A stretch of DNA of 64,000 nucleotides from contig NZ_NVXQ01000028.1 of assembly GCF_002733955.1 (NCBI RefSeq), forward strand, positions 1 through 64,000, read 5' to 3'. The notes beneath the pieces were generated by a model that saw nothing but the letters and a program-made list of their open reading frames with translations, made no database searches and was not told the origin of the DNA. Source of the stretch: Hoeflea sp. Lineage in GTDB: Bacteria; Pseudomonadota; Alphaproteobacteria; Rhizobiales; Rhizobiaceae. Of this stretch, positions 53,948 through 61,182 are shown one piece after another; the stretch's first letter is position 1, and each line of letters begins with the position of its first letter. A program made the position numbers and the translations under genes.

Positions 53948-54670
53948 ATGCCCGAAGCTCATACCGTCAGCTCCTATGATGACGAACTCCGTTTCCTCGT
54001 GCGGCGCCTGTCGGAAATGGGCGGCATCGCCGAGCGCATGGTTGCCGATGCTGTGGCAGCCCTGGTCAACGCCGATACGGCTTCTGCCCAGCGTGTCATC
54101 TCAGAGGACCTGCTGCTCGACGCCGGCGAGCGTGAAATCTACGACAAGGCGGTCCTGGTGATCGCAAAACGTCAGCCGATGGCCTCGGACCTGCGCGAGA
54201 TCATCGGTTCCATCCGCATCGCCTCTGACCTGGAACGCGTCGGCGACCTTGGCAAGAACATCGCCAAGCGGGTGATTGCGGTTCACACCATGGCTCAGCC
54301 GCGCAAGCTTGTGCGCGGTCTCGAGCACCTAGCCGAACTGGCGCTGACCCAGCTCAAGGAAGTGCTCGACGCTTTTGCCACGCGTTCGCCGCATCTGGCC
54401 AATTCCATTCGCGAGCGCGACGAGGAGATCGACGCGATCTACACCTCGCTGTTCCGCGAATTGCTGACCTACATGATGGAAGACCCGCGCAACATCACCG
54501 CCTGCACCCATCTGCTGTTCTGCGCCAAGAACATCGAGCGCATCGGCGACCACGCCACCAACATCGCCGAGACGGTCTATTATGTTGCCACCGGCGAGCA
54601 ATTGTCGGCGGATCGTCCCAAGGACGATGACACCGCCAGCATGGTCGCACCCGAGCCGGGTGCGGACTGA
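53948..54670 (+). CDS. phoU: Phosphate signalling protein PhoU
   Basis: All-helical protein of 240 aa made of two PhoU repeats (about 15-105 and 120-210; RVISEDLLLDAGEREIYDKA and LLFCAKNIERIGDHATNIAE with the metal-binding E-x-x-x-D patterns). It connects the Pst transporter with PhoR and shuts the regulon down when phosphate is plentiful. It lies between pstB and phoB in the usual order. Confidence 0.95.
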   Translation: MPEAHTVSSYDDELRFLVRRLSEMGGIAERMVADAVAALVNADTASAQRVISEDLLLDAGEREIYDKAVLVIAKRQPMASDLREIIGSIRIASDLERVGDLGKNIAKRVIAVHTMAQPRKLVRGLEHLAELALTQLKEVLDAFATRSPHLANSIRERDEEIDAIYTSLFRELLTYMMEDPRNITACTHLLFCAKNIERIGDHATNIAETVYYVATGEQLSADRPKDDDTASMVAPEPGAD

Positions 54671-54693
54671 GACTTGTACGGAGTGCATGCAAG

Positions 54694-55383
54694 ATGGCGA
54701 TGAATCCACGTATTACAGTGGTTGAAGACGAGGAAGCGCTTTCGGTCCTGCTTCGCTACAACCTCGAAGCCGAAGGTTATGAAGTCGACACCGTGCTGCG
54801 CGGTGATGAGGCGGAGATCAGGTTGCAGGAGCGGGTTCCCGACCTGCTGATCCTCGACTGGATGCTTCCGGGTATCTCCGGGATCGAGCTGTGCCGCCGT
54901 TTGCGCGCCAGGGCCGAGACCGAGCGTTTGCCGATCATCATGCTCACAGCGCGTGGCGAGGAAAGTGAACGTATCCGCGGGTTGGCCACCGGTGCCGACG
55001 ATTATGTCGTCAAACCTTTTTCGACGCCGGAATTGCTCGCCCGCGTCAGGGCCATGCTGCGCCGGGCACGGCCGGAGGTCATTTCCAGCCAGCTCAAGGT
55101 CGGCGATATCGAACTTGATCGCGAAACCCACCGCGTCCGGCGGCGTGGCCGCGACATCAAGCTTGGTCCGACCGAATTCCGCCTGCTCGAATATCTGATG
55201 AGTTCACCCGGCCGGGTCTATTCCCGTGCGCAATTGCTCGATGGTGTCTGGGGTCACGATGTCTATGTCGATGAACGGACCGTCGATGTGCATGTCGGCC
55301 GGCTGCGCAAGGCGGTCAATCTGTCCGGCATGCGTGATACCATCCGCACGGTTCGTGGCGCCGGCTATTCGATCGAGGCTTGA
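54694..55383 (+). CDS. phoB: Phosphate regulon response regulator PhoB
   Basis: Response regulator of 229 aa. The receiver domain (about 5-120) has the phospho-acceptor Asp55 in LLILDWMLPGISG, acidic pair VVEDEE and Lys in VVKPFSTPEL. The OmpR-type winged helix (about 130-228) has the recognition helix GHDVYVDERTVDVHVGRLRK. It binds Pho boxes such as the one upstream of pstS. Followed by a strong two-way terminator. Confidence 0.95.
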   Translation: MAMNPRITVVEDEEALSVLLRYNLEAEGYEVDTVLRGDEAEIRLQERVPDLLILDWMLPGISGIELCRRLRARAETERLPIIMLTARGEESERIRGLATGADDYVVKPFSTPELLARVRAMLRRARPEVISSQLKVGDIELDRETHRVRRRGRDIKLGPTEFRLLEYLMSSPGRVYSRAQLLDGVWGHDVYVDERTVDVHVGRLRKAVNLSGMRDTIRTVRGAGYSIEA

Positions 55384-55426
55384 TCCAAGACCTCAATCGG
55401 CACGCCGACAGGCAGATGCAGACACG

Positions 55427-55457
55427 AAAAAGCCCGGGCGACAAACCCGGGCTTTTG
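55427..55457. terminator. Bidirectional terminator between phoB and gcrA
   Basis: An 11-bp perfect stem AAAAGCCCGGG / CCCGGGCTTTT around a 7-base loop (CGACAAA) has an A run on its left and T run on its right, so it can stop transcription from both directions. It separates the convergent phoB and gcrA genes. Confidence 0.92.
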
Positions 55458-55477
55458 CATTCAGGGCAGGCTGTGCT

Positions 55478-56005
55478 TCAGCGGGCGCGCTTGCGCTCGC
55501 TGGATGGCTGGAATGCCAGCTTGGCATGATAGCCGCAGTAGGGCGACGCATCGCCTGAATCATTGCCGCAGAAGTGGAAGTCATCCTGCAGGGGATCGCC
55601 AACCGGCCATTTGCATGTCCGCTCGGAAAGTTCCACCAGTGTCAGCCGGCGTGAGATCGGCACCACCACATCGTCCACCGGGCGTGTATCGATCTCTTCC
55701 GATGCAACAACATCCAGATCCTGCTTCAAAGCGGCGCCGCCGCTTGAGCGGCCGACCGGGCGCGATGTCTGGCTTTGCGTCGTGCGGCCTGCATAGTTCG
55801 GCGCACGCGGTGCAGCAGTGGTGCGCTTGGTGCGTACCGACGCCTGACCGCCGCTCTTGGCGCGGCCCGGAAGGTTGAGCCGGTGCACCTTGCCGATCAC
55901 GGCATTGCGGCTCACGCCGCCCAGTTGTGCCGCAATCTGGCTCGCGCTGAGCCCGTCCGCCCAGAGTTTCTTGAGTCTTTCGACCCGTTCATCAGTCCAG
56001 TTCAT
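55478..56005 (-). CDS. gcrA: Cell-cycle regulator GcrA
   Basis: Protein of 175 aa. The N-terminal DNA-binding domain MNWTDERVERLKKLWADGLS plus AAQLGGVSRNAVIGKVHRLN is the GcrA signature. The C-terminal end CKWPVGDPLQDDFHFCGNDS with CGYHAKLAFQP binds sigma70 domain 2 in the family. GcrA activates promoters carrying methylated GANTC sites in the alphaproteobacterial cell cycle. ATG 56005 follows GGGAGAG. Upstream lies a cluster of GANTC sites, so gcrA itself may be methylation-regulated. Confidence 0.95.
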   Translation of the reverse strand: MNWTDERVERLKKLWADGLSASQIAAQLGGVSRNAVIGKVHRLNLPGRAKSGGQASVRTKRTTAAPRAPNYAGRTTQSQTSRPVGRSSGGAALKQDLDVVASEEIDTRPVDDVVVPISRRLTLVELSERTCKWPVGDPLQDDFHFCGNDSGDASPYCGYHAKLAFQPSSERKRAR

Positions 56006-56021
56006 AAAATGCTCTCCCTGT

Positions 56022-56038
56022 ATCCCGTATTTCGGGAT
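56022..56038 (-). promoter_or_regulatory. Hairpin/inverted repeat next to the gcrA ribosome site
   Basis: ATCCCG-TATTT-CGGGAT is a perfect 6-bp inverted repeat 17 bp upstream of the gcrA start, touching its ribosome-binding site. In the mRNA it would form a small hairpin that could affect translation; as DNA it could be an operator. Confidence 0.4.
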
Positions 56039-56152
56039 GGCAGAATCCCTCACCGTCGCCCCGGATGACCGGAGCTTGAAAACTCGGTTTCAGTGAGGTG
56101 AATAGTGTCCGCCGCGAACCTCTATTTCATGATCTCAACTTAGTGGTCGGCA

Positions 56153-56189
56153 GACTCCGTGACAAGAGTCAGCCGAATCATGCTGATTC
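56153..56189. promoter_or_regulatory. Cluster of GANTC (CcrM methylation) sites upstream of gcrA
   Basis: Four GANTC sites lie within 37 bp: GACTC 56153, GAGTC 56166, GAATC 56175 and GATTC 56185; a fifth, GAATC, is at 56043. On the minus strand TTGTCA (56165-56160), 17 bases and TAAGTT (56142-56137) is a possible weak gcrA promoter with one site in its spacer and one beside its -35. The remainder of the 56006-56480 gap holds the features at 56022 and 56325. Confidence 0.7.
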
Positions 56190-56324
56190 CTTTTTGCGGT
56201 TTTCCCCAACTTACGCAGAGAGTACAAAATCTTACCAGTCATTGCTAAATTAGCGCGTGCAGGAGCGAATTCAACGCACTTGGAGAAGCCGATACCGGCT
56301 TGTGTTGCAGAGCGCCGTGTCTCA

Positions 56325-56390
56325 TTGACAGGCCAGACTGAAATGTAAATAGTGCCCACGCCGCCCCGGAAAGGGCGGCATTTTGGTTTT
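56325..56390 (+). promoter_or_regulatory. Candidate argD promoter and GC-rich leader hairpin
   Basis: TTGACA (56325-56330), a 17-base spacer and AATAGT (56348-56353) form a promoter with a perfect -35. Its predicted start, near 56360, coincides with a 7-bp hairpin GCCGCCC-CGGAAA-GGGCGGC (56360-56379) followed by ATTTTGGTTTT. The hairpin may be a 5' leader structure or attenuator of argD, or end an unseen small RNA from the gap. Confidence 0.5.
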
Positions 56391-56480
56391 ACGGCATACC
56401 CTGGGCAAACCAGCCGCTCCTGCGGCTCAAGGTAAGGGGCGATGCCTGGACGTCCGGTCTGTAATAAGGAGAGAAGCGCC

Positions 56481-57674
56481 ATGGCCGATGCCAAGCCGCT
56501 TTATGATACATATAATCGCGTTCCGATCGTGTTTGAGCGCGGACACGGCGTCTGGCTGGAAACCCCCGAGGGGGAGCGCTATCTCGATTTTGCGGCGGGC
56601 ATTGCGGTCAATTCCCTTGGCCACACCCACCCGCATCTGGTCGAGGCGCTGAAAGCCCAGGCCGACCGCTTGTGGCATCTTTCCAATGTGCATGAAATTC
56701 CCGACCAGTCGCGCATGGCCGAGCGCCTGACCGAGGTGACCTTTGCTGACAAGGTGTTCTTCACCAATTCCGGCGCGGAGGCGCTCGAATGTGCGATCAA
56801 GACCGCGCGGCGTCATTTCCATGTCAACGGCCAGCCCGAGCGCTACCGCATCATCACGTTTGAAGGCGCCTTTCACGGACGCACCCTGGCGACCATCGCC
56901 GCCGGCGGCCAGCCCAAGTACCTCGAAGGCTTCGGTCCCAAGGTCGAGGGTTTCGACCAGGTGCCGTTTGATGACATGGACGCCTTGAAGGCTGCCATTA
57001 GCGACAGCACCGCCGCGCTTCTCATTGAGCCGGTTCAGGGCGAGGGCGGGATCCGCCCGCTTTCAAATGAGAGCCTGCGCGCCCTGCGCGGTCTGTGCGA
57101 TGAGCACGGCATCCTGATGATCCTCGATGAGGTCCAGTCAGGGGTCGGCCGGACCGGCAAGCTGTTTGCTCACGAGTGGGCCGGTATCGAGCCCGATATC
57201 ATGGCCGTGGCCAAGGGTATTGGCGGCGGCTTCCCGTTTGGCGCCTGCCTCGCCACTGCCAGCGCGGCCGATGGCATGACGCTTGGCACCCACGGCACCA
57301 CCTATGGCGGCAATCCGCTTGCCATGGCGGTGGGCAATGCCGTGCTGGATGTCATCCTCGATGAAAATTTTCTTACCCATGTCAACGATGTTGCCCTGGT
57401 GCTGCGCCAAGGCCTGGCCTCGCTCAAGGACCGTTATCCCGATCTGATCACCGAAGTGCGGGGCTCGGGCCTGATGCTCGGCATCAGGTGCGCGAAGTCG
57501 AATGCGGATCTGGTGCAGGCCATGCGCAATGAGTACCTGCTGGCCGTGCCGGCCGGAGACAATGTCGTCCGGCTTCTGCCGCCGTTGATTGTCACCGCCG
57601 AAGAAGCCCGCGAAGCACTTTCCAGAACAGAGGCCGCACTCGACATGTTGTCCCGCAGCGGCACAGCCAACTGA
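56481..57674 (+). CDS. argD: Acetylornithine aminotransferase
   Basis: Class III PLP aminotransferase of 398 aa. [60 protein letters not shown] and the PLP-lysine stretch [18 protein letters not shown] match ArgD. It makes N-acetylornithine in arginine synthesis and may also serve lysine synthesis. ATG 56481 follows AAGGAGAG. argF begins 14 bp after the stop, so the two form an operon. Confidence 0.94.
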   Translation: MADAKPLYDTYNRVPIVFERGHGVWLETPEGERYLDFAAGIAVNSLGHTHPHLVEALKAQADRLWHLSNVHEIPDQSRMAERLTEVTFADKVFFTNSGAEALECAIKTARRHFHVNGQPERYRIITFEGAFHGRTLATIAAGGQPKYLEGFGPKVEGFDQVPFDDMDALKAAISDSTAALLIEPVQGEGGIRPLSNESLRALRGLCDEHGILMILDEVQSGVGRTGKLFAHEWAGIEPDIMAVAKGIGGGFPFGACLATASAADGMTLGTHGTTYGGNPLAMAVGNAVLDVILDENFLTHVNDVALVLRQGLASLKDRYPDLITEVRGSGLMLGIRCAKSNADLVQAMRNEYLLAVPAGDNVVRLLPPLIVTAEEAREALSRTEAALDMLSRSGTAN

Positions 57675-57688
57675 ACGGACTGGATCCC

Positions 57689-58612
57689 ATGTCAAAGACC
57701 ACATCCGCCGGCAATCGCCATTTTATTGATCTCTCCGCCGTCAGCGCGGGCGACTTGCGCACCATGATGGACGCGGCACGCTCCGCCAAGACGGCGACCG
57801 AGACAGACCGTCCGCTGGCCGGCAAGATGCTGGCCATGATCTTCGAGAAACCGTCGACCCGCACACGCGTGTCCTTCGATGTCGGCATGCGCCAGCTTGG
57901 CGGCGAAACCCTGTTCCTCTCGGGAACGGAGATGCAGCTTGGCCGCGCCGAGACCATTGCCGATACCGCCAAGGTGCTGTCGCGCTTTGTCGACATCATC
58001 ATGATCCGGACGCTTGATCACGCCCGCATGCTCGAGCTCGCCGAACATGCCACGGTGCCGGTGATCAATGCCCTCACCGACGACACCCATCCCTGCCAGA
58101 TCATGGCCGACATCCTGACCTTTGAAGAGCATCGTGGTCCGATCAAGGGCAAGACGCTGGCCTGGACCGGCGACGGCAACAACGTGCTGCATTCGCTCAT
58201 CGAGGGCGCGGCGCAATTTGGCTACCGCATGCAGATTGCCACACCGGAGGGCTCCGAGCCGGAGGCTAGGTTTGTCGAGTGGGCCCGCAAGCAGGGTGCC
58301 GAGATCGATATCAGCGCCGATCCGGACCGCGCGGTCACGGGCGCGGATTGCGTGATCACCGATACCTGGGTCTCGATGAACCAGGAGCACAAGGCGCGCG
58401 GCCACAACGTGTTCCTGCCCTTCCAGGTCAATGAGAAACTCATGGCCAAGGCCAATCCGGATGCCCTGTTCATGCATTGTCTGCCGGCGCATCGTGGCGA
58501 GGAAGTCACCAACGAGGTGATGGACGGGCCGCAGTCTGTGGTGTTTGATGAGGCCGAAAACCGGTTGCATGCCCAGAAGGCGGTGATGCGCTGGTGCATG
58601 GGCGTTTTGTAA
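57689..58612 (+). CDS. argF: Ornithine carbamoyltransferase
   Basis: Enzyme of 307 aa. The carbamoyl-phosphate loop [12 protein letters not shown], the [11 protein letters not shown] stretch and the ornithine-side [20 protein letters not shown] are diagnostic. It makes citrulline from ornithine and carbamoyl phosphate. It is co-directional with argD (14-bp gap) and followed by hslO, the order typical of rhizobia. Confidence 0.95.
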   Translation: MSKTTSAGNRHFIDLSAVSAGDLRTMMDAARSAKTATETDRPLAGKMLAMIFEKPSTRTRVSFDVGMRQLGGETLFLSGTEMQLGRAETIADTAKVLSRFVDIIMIRTLDHARMLELAEHATVPVINALTDDTHPCQIMADILTFEEHRGPIKGKTLAWTGDGNNVLHSLIEGAAQFGYRMQIATPEGSEPEARFVEWARKQGAEIDISADPDRAVTGADCVITDTWVSMNQEHKARGHNVFLPFQVNEKLMAKANPDALFMHCLPAHRGEEVTNEVMDGPQSVVFDEAENRLHAQKAVMRWCMGVL

Positions 58613-58723
58613 CGCCTCTGGCACTTGCGGTTATCCATGCCTATATGCTCGTTTTGAAATGTGCAGCCGGACCGGACCTTGCTGTCTGATGGCGGGCTGT
58701 GTCGCAACGAACAATCGGAATTG

Positions 58724-59719
58724 ATGATGGAAACCGATACCCAGACCCACGGCGAACCCGCTTTCGCCGGAGACGACCGCGTGTTGCCGTTCGATGTGGA
58801 CGGCCTCGACGTACGTGGCCGCACCGTGCAGCTCGGTCCGATGATCGATGCTATCCTGGCACGCCACTCCTACCCGGAGCCTGTCGCCCGGTTGCTGGCA
58901 GAAGCCATTGCCCTGACGGTGCTGCTCGGCACCTCCCTCAAGTTCGAAGGCAAGCTCATTGTCCAGACCAAGGGCGATGGGCCGGTGGATCTCGTCGTTG
59001 CCGATTTCACCACGCCGGGGAACCTGCGCGCCTATGCCCGTTTTGACGAAGAGCGTCTTGCCGCAGCCCAGGCGTCCGGCGCCACGAGCCCTGCCGAACT
59101 GCTGGGCAACGGCATTCTCGCCTTCACCATTGACCAGGGTGAGTACATGCAGCGCTACCAGGGCATCGTCGAGATGAAGGGCGAGACACTGGAAGCCATG
59201 GCCGAAACTTATTTCCGCCAGTCCGAGCAGATCCCGACCGTCGTCCGCCTCGCCGTTGCCGAATTGATCGACCGCGACGAGGAAGGCAAGCCGCGCCACA
59301 GCTGGCGCGCCGGCGGTATCGTGGCCCAGTTCCTGCCTCAGGCACCCGAGCGGATGCGCCATCCCGACCTTCCCGGTGGAGATGCGCCCGAAGGCCTCGA
59401 AGGAATGGTTCACAGCGAGGACGACAGCTGGACAGAGGCCAAGGTGCTGGTCAGCAGTGTCGAGCCCGGTGAGCTGACCGACCCGGAAGTCGGCGCCGAG
59501 CGGCTTCTCTACCGGCTGTTTCACGAGCGCGGTGCGCGGACCTATCAGCCGGTTCCCGTATTCGACAGGTGCAGCTGTTCGCGCGAACGGCTGGGCGAGG
59601 TTCTCAGCGGATTTTCGGCTGAAGAGATCACCGAAAGCGTGGAAGACGGCGTCATCACCGTGCAGTGCGAGTTCTGCTCGACCGCCTATCGTTTTGATCC
59701 AGCCGAAATCCAGGGCTGA
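58724..59719 (+). CDS. hslO: Redox-regulated chaperone Hsp33
   Basis: Protein of 331 aa. The C-terminal zinc switch has all four cysteines, CSC in DRCSCSRERLGEVL and CEFC in TVQCEFCSTAYRF. The N-terminal domain includes QTKGDGPVDLVVADFTTPGN and RAYARFDEERL. Hsp33 becomes an active holdase when its cysteines are oxidised. Start is ATG 58724 or 58727; the site GGAA is weak. Third gene of the argD-argF-hslO row. Confidence 0.94.
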   Translation: MMETDTQTHGEPAFAGDDRVLPFDVDGLDVRGRTVQLGPMIDAILARHSYPEPVARLLAEAIALTVLLGTSLKFEGKLIVQTKGDGPVDLVVADFTTPGNLRAYARFDEERLAAAQASGATSPAELLGNGILAFTIDQGEYMQRYQGIVEMKGETLEAMAETYFRQSEQIPTVVRLAVAELIDRDEEGKPRHSWRAGGIVAQFLPQAPERMRHPDLPGGDAPEGLEGMVHSEDDSWTEAKVLVSSVEPGELTDPEVGAERLLYRLFHERGARTYQPVPVFDRCSCSRERLGEVLSGFSAEEITESVEDGVITVQCEFCSTAYRFDPAEIQG

Positions 59720-59802
59720 GCTGCTCCAGGCAGGAACATGACGAAACTTTAATTTGCCATGCGCCGTCATTGCGTTACCTGTTTGACCAACGGAGGAACG
59801 CA

Positions 59803-61182
59803 ATGCTCGACAAGGCGGACAGTCGCTTGGATGTGCCGGCCCAGCCCCCGCGCGGGGAACCTGTGCCGGCGCGCAGCCGGTTCCTGCGACCCCTGGTGCA
59901 GTTCGCGCTGATGGCGCTCGTGCTTGCCGGCGCCTGGGTGGCGATGGATCGCCTGGCCGCGTCGAAGAAAGAGCGCACCCCGCGCGCCTTCACGCCGCTG
60001 GTCTACACCGTCGAGACAGCCACAGCCGAACGCGCCGACAACCGGCCTGACATCCGGCTCTATGGCCAGGTCGAGACCGGACGCAATGTCGATCTGCGCG
60101 TCGCCGTCAGCGGCGACGTGGTTGAGATCCATCCTGATCTTGTCGCCGGACGGCGGGTCACCCAGGGCACGGTGCTGTTGCGGGTTGACCCCTTCGCCTA
60201 TGAAGGGGCGCTGGTCGAAGCGCGCGCAAATCTGGCCTCCACCCGGGCCGCGATTGCCGAGATAGACGCGCGGCTGGCTTCCGAACGCGAGCAGCTGGAG
60301 GCAGCGGACGCCCAGCTGGAACTCGGCCGGGCTGATCTCGAGCGGGCGCTGTCGCTCGCGCAAACAGGAGCCCTGACCGACAAGGAAGTCGACGCCAGGC
60401 GCCTGGTTCTGTCCCAGCGCGAACAGGCCTCAAGCCAGCGCCGCAACAATATCCTCATCGCGGAAGCCCAGCGCACCCAGCAGGAAGCCAATGCTGAACG
60501 GCTGGAGTGGAAAGTCCGCGAAGCCGAGCGCAAATTGCAGGAGACCGCGCTCGTCGCCCCGTTCGACGGCGTCATTTCCGATGAGTCCGTCGAAACCGGC
60601 CGCTCGGTCAATGCCAACGAGGTGGTGGCCTCGATCTATGACGACACTGCCCTTGATGTGAAATTCACTCTGACCAACGCTCAGTATGGACGCATGGCGA
60701 CGGATGCCGACCCCCTGATTGGCCGCGAAGTCGAACTGAGCTGGACGGTCGGCGGCACCGCCTACACATGGCCCGCAACCATAGACCGGATCGGTGCCCG
60801 CGTGACCGCCGAGCGCGGCGGCGTCGAGGTCTTCGCCCGCATCGGCGAGGCGGACAACCCGGTGCGGTTGCGCCCCGGCGCGTTTGTTTCGCTGACCGTG
60901 CCGGACCGGATCTGGCCGCAGACCTTCCGCCTGCCCGAGACCGCGGTGCGCAATTCCGATCACGTCTTCCTCGTGGTGGACGGCAAGCTTGAACGCCGGG
61001 AGGTGCAGCTGATCGCCTGGGACGGCGAGAATGCCATTTTGGACGGGGATCTGAACGACGGCGACAGGGTTCTCGTCACCCGGCTGACGGAGGCCTCTGA
61101 AGGGGTCAGCGTGCGCGAGCCCTCCGGCGAGCCAGCGCCATCAGAAGCATCTGGTGCTGAAACCCCGGATGCCGCGGAATGA
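59803..61182 (+). CDS. RND efflux periplasmic adaptor subunit
   Basis: Membrane fusion protein of 459 aa with an N-terminal anchor (FALMALVLAGAWVAMD, about residues 30-48), a lipoyl-like part (LYGQVETGRNVDLRVAVSGD), a long alpha-helical hairpin (about 140-240, many Glu/Arg/Gln heptads) and a beta-barrel part (TNAQYGRMATDADPL). It joins the inner-membrane RND pump to an outer-membrane channel, which is not in this window. GGAGG precedes ATG 59803. The stop overlaps the pump start. Confidence 0.92.
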   Translation: MLDKADSRLDVPAQPPRGEPVPARSRFLRPLVQFALMALVLAGAWVAMDRLAASKKERTPRAFTPLVYTVETATAERADNRPDIRLYGQVETGRNVDLRVAVSGDVVEIHPDLVAGRRVTQGTVLLRVDPFAYEGALVEARANLASTRAAIAEIDARLASEREQLEAADAQLELGRADLERALSLAQTGALTDKEVDARRLVLSQREQASSQRRNNILIAEAQRTQQEANAERLEWKVREAERKLQETALVAPFDGVISDESVETGRSVNANEVVASIYDDTALDVKFTLTNAQYGRMATDADPLIGREVELSWTVGGTAYTWPATIDRIGARVTAERGGVEVFARIGEADNPVRLRPGAFVSLTVPDRIWPQTFRLPETAVRNSDHVFLVVDGKLERREVQLIAWDGENAILDGDLNDGDRVLVTRLTEASEGVSVREPSGEPAPSEASGAETPDAAE

